NCBI RefSeq assembly: GCF_001612665.1
Contig: NZ_BDAX01000014.1
Location: forward strand, 1-64,000
Source: Nocardia alba NBRC 108234
GTDB taxonomy: Bacteria; Actinomycetota; Actinomycetes; Mycobacteriales; Mycobacteriaceae
Reading direction: 5' to 3'
Length of the DNA stretch: 64,000 bases
The notes under the pieces were generated by a model. That model was given only the letters and a program-made list of their open reading frames with translations, was not told the DNA's origin and made no database searches. Position numbers and translations under genes: made by a program. Position 1 is the first letter of the stretch. Each line of letters opens with the position of its first letter. Positions 34,573 to 43,297 of this stretch are shown piece after piece.

Positions 34573-35652
34573 GTGCCCTCCTTTCCGCCGATGCCGTCGT
34601 TTCACGGGTCGAATCGCGCGGCGAAATCACCGCGACCGCGGGTCCCCGTGCCGACGGCCCGAGCGATCGTCGACTGCGGCGTCTACGCCGACGGCGAGCG
34701 GCAGCCGGGACACTTCACCCCACAGCAGGCGCTGAGCGCGGCGGAGCAGACCGACGCCGGCTTCGTCTGGATCGGCCTGCACGACCCAGACGAGCGGCAG
34801 ATGATGGACGTCGCCTCGATCTTCGACCTGCACCCGCTGGCGGTGGAGGATGCGGTACAGGGTCGCCAACGCCCCAAGCTCGAGCGGTACGGCGACACCC
34901 TGTTCCTGGTGTTGAGTACGGTCTCCTACGTCGAACACGACATCGACTCGACCAGCGAGATCGTGGAGACCGGCGACATCATGGTCTTCACCGGGCCGCG
35001 CTTCGCCATCACGGTGCGCCACGGCGAACACACCCACCTGTCCAATGTGCGCCACGAGCTCGAAAAGCGTCCCGATCAGCTGAGATACGGGCCGACCGCG
35101 GTGTTGCACGCCGTCGCCGACCACATCGTCGACACCTATGTCGAGGTCACCGAATCCGTGGGCGTCGACATCGACGAGATGGAAGAGGCGGTGTTCACGC
35201 CCACCTCGAAGATCGGCATCGGGTCGATCTACCAGCTCAAACGCGAAGTGGTGGAACTGCGAAGGGCGGTGGCGCCGTTGGCGGTTCCGCTGGAACGGCT
35301 GGTGAACAACACCGACCTGCCGGTGCCGACCGAGATCCGTCGCTATCTGCGCGACGTGGCCGACCACCAGGTCAGCGTCTCCGACCACGTCAGCTATTTC
35401 GACGAAGCCCTGAGCGGGCTGGTCAATGCCGCGCTGGCCAAGATCAGCGTTCAGCAGAACACCGACATGCGCAAGATCTCGGCCTACGCCGCGATGGCGG
35501 CGGTGCCGACGATGATCGCGGGCATCTACGGCATGAATTTCGACCACATGTGGGAACTGCACCAGGAGTGGGGTTATCCCGTCGTGCTGGTCGTGATGGC
35601 GGTGCTGTGCGCGGTGCTGTTCCGCAGTTTCCGCCGCAACGGCTGGCTCTAG
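34573..35652 (+). CDS. corA: CorA-type magnesium/cobalt transporter
   Basis: 359 residues. The cytoplasmic funnel domain (FVWIGLHDPDERQMMDVASI, HPLAVEDAVQGRQRPKLERY) is followed by the long stalk helix and two C-terminal membrane helices, with the signature YGMNF in the loop. It forms a pentameric Mg2+ channel. I recall Rv1239c as the M. tuberculosis equivalent, also near kgd. GTG 34573 or ATG 34591 may start it. The stop codon overlaps the stop of the convergent SUFU gene. Confidence 0.93.
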   Translation: MPSFPPMPSFHGSNRAAKSPRPRVPVPTARAIVDCGVYADGERQPGHFTPQQALSAAEQTDAGFVWIGLHDPDERQMMDVASIFDLHPLAVEDAVQGRQRPKLERYGDTLFLVLSTVSYVEHDIDSTSEIVETGDIMVFTGPRFAITVRHGEHTHLSNVRHELEKRPDQLRYGPTAVLHAVADHIVDTYVEVTESVGVDIDEMEEAVFTPTSKIGIGSIYQLKREVVELRRAVAPLAVPLERLVNNTDLPVPTEIRRYLRDVADHQVSVSDHVSYFDEALSGLVNAALAKISVQQNTDMRKISAYAAMAAVPTMIAGIYGMNFDHMWELHQEWGYPVVLVVMAVLCAVLFRSFRRNGWL

Positions 35653-36230
35653 AGATTCACCGCGCCGCGCTCGGGATCTCGCACATCGATACCGGCTTCG
35701 GTCCAGGCATCGCGCAGCGCCTGCGCGCCGCGCACGCGCACCCAGGCGGCCTCCGTCGCGGTCACCGGGGTGACGCTCAGGTAGCGCACCGGGTCGGCCG
35801 GATCCGGCAGCGCGATCGCGGGAATATCGCTCTCACTCAACAGAACCGCGGTGAACTTAGCGTTGCGCCACAACGGTTCTCCGAGATCGAGTAACGCGTC
35901 GGTTTGCAGCACAACACCTTCCACCGCGGGCGAGGCCACCAGCACGCCCAGCGACTTGGCCACACCAACCTGCGGGTCGGCGCTCATCAACAATGTCAGC
36001 ACCAGTTCCGCGCGCGGACCGCGCACCGGGTCGGCCAGCAGATCACTCGGATCACCCATCGGATGACGGGAACCACCCAGCGTCGCGTAGTGGACGGCGC
36101 CGTCGCCCGGGATGCGCAGGATCTCGACAGGTTCCAGCCCGAGGAAGGTCAGCGAGGCCGAATCGACCTGCGCGCGTTCGACATCGAAATGGTCGAGCAC
36201 CGCGGCGCGGACCGTGTTCTCCACATCCAT
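35649..36230 (-). CDS. Suppressor-of-fused (SUFU) domain protein
   Basis: 193 residues. Pattern of the bacterial SUFU domain: an early PVEILRIPGDGAVHYATLGG strand pair, RAELVLTLLMSADP, TDALLDLGEPLWRNAKFTAV, then a late SVTPVTATEAAWVRVRGAQAL. The role of bacterial SUFU proteins is unclear, though many occur as immunity or accessory proteins near secreted toxins. Here no toxin is adjacent. It follows the GSP17M-type gene by 4 bp, so they form an operon. Confidence 0.75.
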   Translation of the reverse strand: MDVENTVRAAVLDHFDVERAQVDSASLTFLGLEPVEILRIPGDGAVHYATLGGSRHPMGDPSDLLADPVRGPRAELVLTLLMSADPQVGVAKSLGVLVASPAVEGVVLQTDALLDLGEPLWRNAKFTAVLLSESDIPAIALPDPADPVRYLSVTPVTATEAAWVRVRGAQALRDAWTEAGIDVRDPERGAVNL

Positions 36231-36234
36231 CGCG

Positions 36235-36729
36235 CTACAGGGCCAGTCGGGCCAGCATGTCGCGGGCCTGTTCGGCGGACTTCGGGTCACACAGCACGTC
36301 GTAGCGCCCCGCGACCAGCTGCATCGTCGAGGCGAAATCGCGCTGGCCCTTGGTGGCCGCGTACGGGATCGACGTGGTGATGACGCCGAAGACGATGCCG
36401 CCCAACAGACCGACGACGAGCGGTCCGAGCGCACCGCCGGTGGTGGTGAACAGGCTCAGCAGCAGACCGAGGAACAGGCCGAGCCAGGCGCCAGACACCA
36501 CGCCGCCGCCGATGACCTTGCCCCAGGTGAGCCGGTAGAGCACCCGCTCCACCTGCATCAGATCGACACCGACGATGGTCACGTCCTGCACCGGGAACTG
36601 GCCGTCGGCCAGGTAGTCGACCGCGCGCTGCGCCTCGGCGTAGGTCGGGTACGAGCCGACCGGCCAGCCCGACGGCGGCGTCGGCAACGCCTGCCGTCCG
36701 CGATTCGAGTTGCCCAAGGGATTCGTCAT
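36235..36729 (-). CDS. GSP17M-type general stress/membrane protein (Rv1234-like)
   Basis: 164 residues. A cytoplasmic N-terminal domain with SYPTYAEAQRAVDYLADGQF, VQDVTIVGVDL, then a Gly-rich double-helix hairpin (GGGVVSGAWLGLFLGLLLSL, GALGPLVVGLLGGIVFGV). This is the general stress protein 17M arrangement, whose function is not known. Neighbouring CorA, the MgtE-N/CBS protein and this gene are also close together in M. tuberculosis, as I recall. Confidence 0.78.
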   Translation of the reverse strand: MTNPLGNSNRGRQALPTPPSGWPVGSYPTYAEAQRAVDYLADGQFPVQDVTIVGVDLMQVERVLYRLTWGKVIGGGVVSGAWLGLFLGLLLSLFTTTGGALGPLVVGLLGGIVFGVITTSIPYAATKGQRDFASTMQLVAGRYDVLCDPKSAEQARDMLARLAL

Positions 36730-36795
36730 AGTCCTATTCTGCTATTCGTCGACCGACTGCGCCGCAGTGAAACGCGCCGGAGTGGTCGCGCGGCG

Positions 36796-37725
36796 TCACG
36801 CGTCGGTTCTCGTCATACCCGCGGCCCGCCCTTTGTCGGCGACGACCTGCGCCATCTTGGCGCTCGCTTCGTCGATCATCTCATCCCCCAACATGACAGC
36901 GCCGCGCGCGCCACCGGCCTCGGAGGTGTGGAAGGCGTACGTCTCCAGAATCAGCTCGGCGCGGTCGTAGTCGGCCTGGCGCGGGCTGAAGATCTCGTTG
37001 CACGCGTCCACCTGATCGGGGTGCAGCACCCACTTGCCGTCGAAACCCAGTGCGGCCGTACGAGCGGCGGCCCGACGGAAGCCGTCGACATCGCGAACCT
37101 GCAGGTAGGGACCGTCGATCGCCTGCAGACCGTGCGCGCGGGCGGCGAGCAGGATCGTCATCAGGATGTGGTGATAGGCGTCGCCGACGTCGTAGCCTTC
37201 CGGCTGCTCGCCCACCACCAGGGTGCGCATATTGATACTGGCCATGAAATCGGCGGGTCCGAACACCAGCGTCTGCACGCGCGGGCTCGCGGTGGCGATC
37301 TCGTCGATATTGCGCAGGCCGAGCGCGTTCTCGAGCTGCGGTTCGATACCGATCCGCCCGACCTCGAGCCCGCTCACCTTCTCCACCTGGGTGAGCAACA
37401 GATCCAGCGCCCGCACCTGACCGGCGTCGGTGACCTTGGGCAGCAGGATCGCGTCGAGCCAGCTGCCCGCGCCCTCGACCACGCTGATCACATCGGCGAA
37501 CGTCCATTCGGTCGACCAGTCGTTCACCCGCACGACCCGCAACTGCGAACCCCAGCCGGGTTCGTTCAGCGCGGCGACGATATTCGCCCGCGCGGCCGCC
37601 TTGGCGCCGGGAGCGACCGCGTCCTCCAGGTCGAGGAACACCTCGTCGACCGGCAGCGTCTTCGCCTTGGCGATCATCTTCGGGTTACTCCCCGGCACGG
37701 CGAGCACCGAACGGCGTGGCTTCAT
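36796..37725 (-). CDS. CitE-like HpcH/HpaI-family lyase
   Basis: 309 residues after AGGAGG. Motifs of the citrate lyase beta-subunit/malyl-CoA lyase family: RRSVLAVPGSNPKMIAKAKT, VFLDLEDAV with the metal-binding acid, VVRVND, ILLPKV, IGIEPQLENALGL and FGPADF. No citrate lyase alpha or gamma subunit is near, so it is a stand-alone CitE-like enzyme. Substrates in this group include malyl-, citramalyl- and beta-methylmalyl-CoA. Confidence 0.88.
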   Translation of the reverse strand: MKPRRSVLAVPGSNPKMIAKAKTLPVDEVFLDLEDAVAPGAKAAARANIVAALNEPGWGSQLRVVRVNDWSTEWTFADVISVVEGAGSWLDAILLPKVTDAGQVRALDLLLTQVEKVSGLEVGRIGIEPQLENALGLRNIDEIATASPRVQTLVFGPADFMASINMRTLVVGEQPEGYDVGDAYHHILMTILLAARAHGLQAIDGPYLQVRDVDGFRRAAARTAALGFDGKWVLHPDQVDACNEIFSPRQADYDRAELILETYAFHTSEAGGARGAVMLGDEMIDEASAKMAQVVADKGRAAGMTRTDA

Positions 37726-37777
37726 GAGGAGTGCCTCCTGAGTGGTGCGGTCGTTCCCGACCGATAGCCTGATGGTC

Positions 37778-39076
37778 ATGGCAACCACCAGGGTGTATGT
37801 CGCCCGGCTCGCCGGTCTGACGGTGCTGGGTCCGGACGGGGAGTCTATCGGCCGGGTCCGCGATGTGGTCGTCGCCGTGCGGCACGGACGCCAGCCACCA
37901 CGCGTGCACGGACTCGTCGTCGAATTGCTCACCCGGCGAAGAATTTTCGTGCCGATGCTGCGGGTCACCGCGATCGAACCCGGCATGGTCACCCTCAATA
38001 CCGGGACGGTGAGCCTGCGCCGGTTCGCCCAGCGCCCCGGCGAGCGCTTGGCGATGGCGCAGGTCCTCGATTCGCCGGTCCGGGTGAACGACCCCGATCT
38101 GCCCGACCTGGCCGATATCGACGTGCTCGTCGCCGATCTGGGAATCGAGCAGACCAGGACCAGGGATTGGATCGTCAGCCGGGTCGCGGTGCGCGGGCAC
38201 CGGCGGATCGGGCGCAGGCGCTCGGTGCACGTCGTGGAGTGGTCGCAGGTCGACGGGCTCACCCCCGCCGAGGTGGACCGGCCGGGCCAGGACGTGACCA
38301 CCCTGCTCTCCCAGTTCGAGGGACTGCGTGCGGCCGACGTCGCGCACCGGCTGCGTGAGCTGCCGGACAAACGTCGCCTCGAGGTGGCGCTCGCCCTCGA
38401 CGACGAACGCCTCGCCGACGTGGTCCAGGAGCTGCCCGACGACGACCAGGTCGACCTGCTCGGCCACCTGGAGGTACGCCGCGCCGCCGACGTCCTCGAG
38501 GCGATGGACCCCGACGACGCCGCCGACCTGCTCGGCGAGCTGCCCGCGAACGAAGCCGAATCGCTGCTGGCCCTGATGGATCCCGAGGAATCCGAACCGG
38601 TTCGCCGCCTGCTCGCGCACTCCCCCGACACCGCGGGCGGTCTGATGACGACCAAACCGATCGTCCTCGGTCCCGCGACGACCGTCGCCGAAGCGCTGGC
38701 CCGCGTCCGCGATCCCGACCTCACCCCCGCGCTGGCGTCGATGGCTTTCGTCGTGCGGCCGCCCACGGCCACGCCGACCGGCCGATACCTGGGCTGCGTG
38801 CACATTCAGCAGTTGCTGCGCGAACCGCCCGCGCATCTGGTGGGCGGGATCGTCGACAGTGATCTGGCGCCGCTGTCACCCGACCTGCCGCTCTCGGCGG
38901 TGACCCGCTACTTCGCCACCTACAACCTGGTGTGCGGACCGGTGGTCGACGCGGAGAACCATCTGCTCGGCGCGGTGACCGTCGACGATGTCCTCGATCA
39001 TCTGCTGCCGGAGGATTGGCGCGAGGAAGAGCCGCCCGCGCTGCAGCAGGTCGAGGCGAGTGGGAGTACCGCATGA
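37778..39076 (+). CDS. MgtE-N/CBS domain protein with PRC-barrel start (Rv1232c-like)
   Basis: 432 residues. A PRC-barrel-like N-terminal part (RVYVARLAGLTVLGPDGESI, GRVRDVVVAV) leads to MgtE-N superhelix repeats (KRRLEVALALDDERLADVVQ-like runs and LEAMDPDDAADLLGELP) and a CBS pair with SPDTAGGLMTTKP and GAVTVDDVLDHLLP. It lacks the MgtE channel helices, so it probably senses Mg2+ or nucleotides rather than transporting. The ATG at 37778 matches the start I recall in Rv1232c. Overlaps the next gene (ATGA). Confidence 0.88.
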   Translation: MATTRVYVARLAGLTVLGPDGESIGRVRDVVVAVRHGRQPPRVHGLVVELLTRRRIFVPMLRVTAIEPGMVTLNTGTVSLRRFAQRPGERLAMAQVLDSPVRVNDPDLPDLADIDVLVADLGIEQTRTRDWIVSRVAVRGHRRIGRRRSVHVVEWSQVDGLTPAEVDRPGQDVTTLLSQFEGLRAADVAHRLRELPDKRRLEVALALDDERLADVVQELPDDDQVDLLGHLEVRRAADVLEAMDPDDAADLLGELPANEAESLLALMDPEESEPVRRLLAHSPDTAGGLMTTKPIVLGPATTVAEALARVRDPDLTPALASMAFVVRPPTATPTGRYLGCVHIQQLLREPPAHLVGGIVDSDLAPLSPDLPLSAVTRYFATYNLVCGPVVDAENHLLGAVTVDDVLDHLLPEDWREEEPPALQQVEASGSTA

Positions 39077-39663
39077 GCGAGAAGAATCCGGCACGGCAAC
39101 GCTTGGAGACGCCGGTCGGATCGCGCTTGCGCATCGACTGGGATTCGGACGCCTTCGCCCAGGGCAGTGAGCGCGTCGCCCGGTTCCTCGGCACCGGGCG
39201 CTATCTGGCGATCCAGACGGTGATCGTCATCGTGTGGATCCTGCTGAATGTGTTCGCGGTGGCGCTGCGCTGGGATCCGTATCCGTTCATCCTGCTCAAC
39301 CTGGCCTTCTCCACCCAGGCCGCCTACGCGGCGCCGCTGATCCTGCTGGCGCAGAACCGCCAGGACAACAGGGACAAGGTCGCGCTGGAGGAGGACCGAA
39401 CCCGGGCCGCGCAGACCAAGGCCGACACCGAGTTCCTGGCCCGCGAGCTCGCCTCGCTGCGGCTGGCGGTGGGCGAGGTCGCCACCCGCGACTACCTGCG
39501 GCGCGAACTGGAGGAGATCAAGGACGTACTCGACCGCATCGATGCGGTCACCACGCCCGACGGCGCGCCGAAGCCGGACAAAAAGCGAAAAGCAGTCCGC
39601 AAGAAAACCTCCGGTCAAACGCCCACTACCGCCCCGATTTCGCCAGGCGCCACAGATGGATGA
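39073..39663 (+). CDS. DUF1003 family membrane protein (Rv1231c-like)
   Basis: 196 residues. Two membrane helices (AIQTVIVIVWILLNVFAVAL and FILLNLAFSTQAAYAAPLIL) are followed by NRQDNRDKVALEEDRTRAAQ, the DUF1003 hallmark, and a coiled coil up to about residue 155, then a Lys/Pro-rich tail. Translationally coupled to the preceding MgtE-N protein through ATGA. The function is unknown; position suggests a joint role in magnesium or envelope homeostasis. Confidence 0.85.
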   Translation: MSEKNPARQRLETPVGSRLRIDWDSDAFAQGSERVARFLGTGRYLAIQTVIVIVWILLNVFAVALRWDPYPFILLNLAFSTQAAYAAPLILLAQNRQDNRDKVALEEDRTRAAQTKADTEFLARELASLRLAVGEVATRDYLRRELEEIKDVLDRIDAVTTPDGAPKPDKKRKAVRKKTSGQTPTTAPISPGATDG

Positions 39664-39694
39664 CCGGAAATGCTCAACAACTTCCTGACCGGTA

Positions 39695-39702
39695 GGTAAC
39701 CT
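39695..39702 (+). promoter_or_regulatory. Shared GGTAACCT element upstream of the first transglycosylase
   Basis: The same octamer occurs at 41206-41213 before the second paralogue, where another GTAAC lies at 41183-41187. GTAAC is the core of MtrA-type response-regulator sites in actinobacteria as I recall, and MtrA governs cell-wall hydrolases. This is a suggestion only. Confidence 0.35.
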
Positions 39703-39717
39703 GGATCACGTGTTCCG

Positions 39718-39764
39718 GGTGGGCCGGAGGGGGACTCTGCGGCCCACCGCTTTTCGACGAAAAG
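39718..39764 (+). other. Two hairpins in the leader of the first transglycosylase gene
   Basis: GGTGGGCC (39718-39725) pairs with GGCCCACC (39741-39748), then CTTTT-CGACG-AAAAG (39750-39764) ends 3 nt before the GTG start codon and could mask or position the ribosome site. It does not look like the ydaO-type riboswitch found before some hydrolase genes. Confidence 0.4.
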
Positions 39765-39767
39765 GGT

Positions 39768-41153
39768 GTGGCCGTGCGAATCTCTGCTCCGATCACGATG
39801 TCGGCACTTGTCGTCGCGGGTCTCGTCGCCTCCGGGTCCGGGGTGCACACCAGCGACCCGAGCACCGCGCCGACCGCGCCGGAGGCCCTGTTGGCCGCCT
39901 CGGCGAGCACCACCCAGGACACCCTCGACACCGATCCGTCCGAGATCGTCGGCCTGCTGCCGGTCGCGCAGGAGGCGCCGCGCCGGTTGCGCGCGCTCAA
40001 TGCCAACACCGCCGCACCCTTCGCGGGAACCGTTCCCTTGCAAAGTATTTCGCTACCCACCGGTAGCGGCGCACTCGGCATTCCGGAGATCGTGCTCGCC
40101 GCCTACCGCAATGCGGAGCTGGCCATGGAATCCGCGCAGCCGGGCTGCGGGCTCACCTGGAACCTGCTGGCGGGCATCGGCCGGATCGAATCCGGGCATG
40201 CCAGCAACGGCCGCACCGACCCCGCCGGGACGACGACAACGCCGATCTTCGGACCCGCGCTCGACGGCACCCTGCCCGGCAACGAGGTGATCAAGGAGGC
40301 CGACGGCGGCTTCGTCCGAGCCCTCGGTCCCATGCAGTTCCTGCCGAGCACCTGGGTGCACTACGCCGCCGACGGCAACGGCGACGGCGCCGCCGACCCA
40401 CACAATGTCTTCGACGCCGCGCTGGCCGCGGGCAAGTACCTCTGTTCGGGTGGCCTGAACCTGCGCGAGGCGGCCCAGGAACTGCGGGCGGTACTGCGCT
40501 ACAACAACTCGATGTCGTACGCGGCCAACGTGCTGAGCTGGTCGGCGGCCTACCGGACCGGCGGCGCGCCGAGCCAGGTCGCCATCTCGCCGGAGCTCAT
40601 CCCGCCGGGCAGCGCTCCGCTGGTGGCACCCAATGTGCTGGCCGCCTCGACCAATACGCCGACGCCGACCACCACCACGCCCACGCCGACGACACCGAAG
40701 GTCACCACGCCGACACAGGTGATGATCACGCTGCCCGGTCTGCCACCGATCCCCTGCGGGATCTTCTGCCCGGCGCCGGTCGCGCCACCCGAGACGTGCG
40801 TGAGCGCGCCGGTGCCCGCGCAGATGCCGAACCCCCTGGCGCCCGAACAGCAGCCCGCCGACAAGCCCGCCGAGCAGACCTACGGTGCCGCGGCGCCGAA
40901 GGATCCCGCCGCGCCGGAACAGCCGGTGGTCGAGCCCGCCGCGTGCACCCCGCAAGTTGCCGCCCCCGCTGAGACACCGGCACCGGCCCCCGCGCCGACC
41001 ACCCCGGAGAAGACACCGGAACCGGGAGTCGCCCCGGCCGAGGAGCCCGCACCCGCCGAGCCCGCGCCGGTGGCGCCCACCCAGCAGCCCGGCATCACGC
41101 TGCCGTTCGGCATCGTGATCCCGCTGCCGCCCGCCCCCGCACCGGCCCCGTAG
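39768..41153 (+). CDS. Secreted transglycosylase-like protein with Pro-rich tail
   Basis: 461 residues from GTG 39768 (GTG 39774 is also possible). A signal peptide/membrane anchor is followed by a lytic transglycosylase domain with the presumed catalytic Glu in LLAGIGRIESGHASNG, then ALGPMQFLPSTWVHYAADGN, AALAAGKYLCSGGLNLR and RYNNSMSYAANVLSW. From residue 285 the chain is Pro/Thr/Ala-rich, likely an extended wall-spanning arm. It corresponds to the Rv1230c type. It probably cleaves or remodels peptidoglycan outside the membrane. Confidence 0.85.
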   Translation: MAVRISAPITMSALVVAGLVASGSGVHTSDPSTAPTAPEALLAASASTTQDTLDTDPSEIVGLLPVAQEAPRRLRALNANTAAPFAGTVPLQSISLPTGSGALGIPEIVLAAYRNAELAMESAQPGCGLTWNLLAGIGRIESGHASNGRTDPAGTTTTPIFGPALDGTLPGNEVIKEADGGFVRALGPMQFLPSTWVHYAADGNGDGAADPHNVFDAALAAGKYLCSGGLNLREAAQELRAVLRYNNSMSYAANVLSWSAAYRTGGAPSQVAISPELIPPGSAPLVAPNVLAASTNTPTPTTTTPTPTTPKVTTPTQVMITLPGLPPIPCGIFCPAPVAPPETCVSAPVPAQMPNPLAPEQQPADKPAEQTYGAAAPKDPAAPEQPVVEPAACTPQVAAPAETPAPAPAPTTPEKTPEPGVAPAEEPAPAEPAPVAPTQQPGITLPFGIVIPLPPAPAPAP

Positions 41154-41205
41154 AAATCAAACCGAAACTCAGATCACGGAGGAGTAACAAAAAGGTCTCG
41201 GGTGC

Positions 41206-41213
41206 GGTAACCT
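41206..41213 (+). promoter_or_regulatory. Shared GGTAACCT element upstream of the second transglycosylase
   Basis: Identical octamer to 39695-39702, here 37 nt before the start codon. See that entry. Confidence 0.35.
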
Positions 41214-41249
41214 CTTCTCATCCAACACGGTTGAGGAGGGCACCACACA

Positions 41250-42113
41250 GTGGGTCGTCATCGGAAACAGCCTGCTACGACAGTTCGCCGTAGCTCGCTC
41301 ATCGCACTGACCGGATTGGTCCCCGCCGGCCTGGTAGCCATTACCGCGGCCGCCACCGAGGCGACCACGGCAACCAACGCGGCTGTCGAGCACGACCTGC
41401 TGCCCGGCGCCGAGCCGGAGGCCACGGTCGATCTGGTCGCATCACCCAAGGCAGGCTTCGCCGAGACCGTCCACGCGGAGGCGCGTCAGTCGGCTTCGGC
41501 CGCGCCGGTGGTGAAAACCGTTGCACTGTCGGACGATCGCGTGTCCGCCGATCTGCCCGCGGGCCCGCTCGGCATCCCGGGTATCGCCGTCGCCGCCTAT
41601 CAGACCGCCGAAGAGCAACTGGCCGTGGAGAATCCGCACTGCGGGATGTCCTGGTCGCTGCTGGCCGGCATCGGCCGCGTCGAATCCACCCACGCCTACG
41701 GCAAGGCCGACGCACAGGGCAACCCGATCAAGGCGGTCTACGGGCCCGTTCTCGACGGCAGCCTCTCGGGCAACAATGTCATCCACGACACCGACGACGG
41801 CGGCCTGGACGGCCTCAGCAGCTACGACCGCGCCATCGGCCCGATGCAGTTCCTGCCCGAAACCTGGCAGCGCTACGCCGCCGACGGCAACGCCGACGGC
41901 ATCGCCGACCCGCAGAACCTCTTCGACGCCGCCCTCACCGCGGGCCGCTACCTGTGCGACGGCGGCCTGAACATGCGCGACCTCTCCCAGCAGTCGAAGG
42001 CGATCCTGCGCTACAACAACTCGATGGCCTACGTGGCCAACGTGATGGCCTGGTCGGGCTCCTACTCCAGCGGCCTCGCCCCCAAGCCCCAGGACCTCCC
42101 CCGAATCCACTAG
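41250..42113 (+). CDS. Secreted transglycosylase-like protein, paralogue
   Basis: 287 residues from a GTG behind GAGGAGGG. The domain repeats that of the preceding gene: LLAGIGRVESTHAYGKADAQ, IGPMQFLPETWQRYAADGNA, AALTAGRYLCDGGLNMRDLS and RYNNSMAYVANVMAWSGSYS. The Pro-rich tail is missing. A membrane helix near residues 10-33 leads into an Ala-rich linker. Tandem duplication followed by loss or gain of the arm is the likely history. Confidence 0.85.
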   Translation: MGRHRKQPATTVRRSSLIALTGLVPAGLVAITAAATEATTATNAAVEHDLLPGAEPEATVDLVASPKAGFAETVHAEARQSASAAPVVKTVALSDDRVSADLPAGPLGIPGIAVAAYQTAEEQLAVENPHCGMSWSLLAGIGRVESTHAYGKADAQGNPIKAVYGPVLDGSLSGNNVIHDTDDGGLDGLSSYDRAIGPMQFLPETWQRYAADGNADGIADPQNLFDAALTAGRYLCDGGLNMRDLSQQSKAILRYNNSMAYVANVMAWSGSYSSGLAPKPQDLPRIH

Positions 42114-42242
42114 GAAACCAGCCGATTCCGCCCGGTACCTGCGACCGCCGCCCGATGGGGGCAGTTGCGCCGAGCCGATCGGCTATGTGAGAGTGCTCCG
42201 ACGCACGCGCGGCTTTCGAGTCGTCGCAGGGAGGGGTTCCAC

Positions 42243-42572
42243 ATGTCGGAGACTTTCAAGGTTGAGCCAGATGCGGTGGACACGTTCGCCGCTAGTTTGC
42301 GCACTCTCGCTGAAGCCAATGCGAATGTCGCCACCTATCTGGAGAAGTGGCTGGTTCTCGACAACACCGTTTGGGGCGATGGTGGGTTGATTCGTATCGG
42401 GCTCAGTGCCGTCAGCGAGGCACATGCCCAGCTCGCACCGAACTACGCCACGCTCGGCACGCTGTGCGACAACGCGGCAACCGAACTGGTCAAAGTCGCG
42501 CAGGTATACCGCACCACCGACAAGGCACATGCCGATGCGTTGGACCGCACCTATCCCGCGGGCGGTCAGTGA
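42243..42572 (+). CDS. EspC/WXG100-like type VII secretion substrate
   Basis: 109 residues after GGGAGGGG. ETFKVEPDAVDTFAASLRTL, AEANANVATYLEKW and a second helix AQLAPNYATLGTLCDNAATE form the two-helix hairpin of the DUF2580/EspC group of excreted ESX-associated proteins; no signal peptide. The stop codon overlaps the start of the next gene, so a 1:1 partner is expected. No ESX membrane machinery is in the window, so secretion would use a system encoded elsewhere. Confidence 0.75.
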   Translation: MSETFKVEPDAVDTFAASLRTLAEANANVATYLEKWLVLDNTVWGDGGLIRIGLSAVSEAHAQLAPNYATLGTLCDNAATELVKVAQVYRTTDKAHADALDRTYPAGGQ

Positions 42573-43297
42573 TGTCGAAGGCTCCGTCCGAGTGCCTGAC
42601 CGAACCGTCGCCGGAGGATCCGCTCAGCGACCAGTTCGAGTTCCTCATCACCTCCAATGCAATCTCGCCGTCCTACTGGGTGTGCAAGTGGTGTGAGAAC
42701 GTCCTCGGGACCGACCCACTGAAATGGGTAACCTCCAAGATCTCCGGTGATTGGGAAGCCCTGCAGAAAGCAGGCAAGGCCGTGGAGAACCTCGCTGCCT
42801 ATAGTTCGACGTTCTCCGACTCGGTCAAGTCCGCTGCGACAACGGTCGACGCGACCTGGGACGGCAACGCCGCGACGAGCGCCCAGGCCTACTTCACCAA
42901 GCTCTCGTCAGCCGTCTCCGCCCAGGTGGGGCCTTTGCAGGAGATGGCTGACGAGATAAACCGCTTCGCCTCTTCCGCGTACCACCTCGCCACAGCGATG
43001 AGCAACGCTTTGCAAGCCCTACTGGACTGGGGCGCCATCGCGCTCATCCAGTTGGCAGCAGCTGAAGTCGCCGGCCTCACCGGCGTGGGCCTTGTCGCTA
43101 CGGCGGCACTCGTCGCAGCAGCCAGCCTGACCATACTCAAGGTCATCAAGGCATGGAACGACCTGGTGCAAACCTTCAACACCGGCTACGCGGCTCTCGA
43201 AGGGATCGCTGGTGTCGGATTCGGCGTCGTCGCGGTGGTCGAGTCGGCTGACATGCCTGCTCTGCCAAATACCAGCTACGACCATCCGGGAGCCTGA
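42572..43297 (+). CDS. WXG-motif protein with C-terminal hydrophobic region
   Basis: 241 residues, starting on the last base of the previous stop. The middle has a WXG-type turn (TVDATWDGNAATSAQAYFTK near residue 96) between helices, then a long hydrophobic part (GAIALIQLAAAEVAGLTGVG, ATAALVAAASLTILKVI). The N-terminal 60 residues carry two close Cys (YWVCKWCENVL). The layout fits an ESX substrate or effector with a membrane-active segment, paired with the EspC-like protein. No enzymatic domain is recognised. Confidence 0.7.
   Translation: MSKAPSECLTEPSPEDPLSDQFEFLITSNAISPSYWVCKWCENVLGTDPLKWVTSKISGDWEALQKAGKAVENLAAYSSTFSDSVKSAATTVDATWDGNAATSAQAYFTKLSSAVSAQVGPLQEMADEINRFASSAYHLATAMSNALQALLDWGAIALIQLAAAEVAGLTGVGLVATAALVAAASLTILKVIKAWNDLVQTFNTGYAALEGIAGVGFGVVAVVESADMPALPNTSYDHPGA

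Noticed and set aside
39718..39764. A ydaO-type (c-di-AMP) riboswitch before the transglycosylase gene
   Set aside because: Only two short simple hairpins are present; the element is far too short for that riboswitch class and its conserved blocks were not found.
42572..43297. LXG or nuclease toxin domain in the second cassette protein
   Set aside because: The C-terminal part is hydrophobic with no catalytic residues, so a toxin label is not supported.
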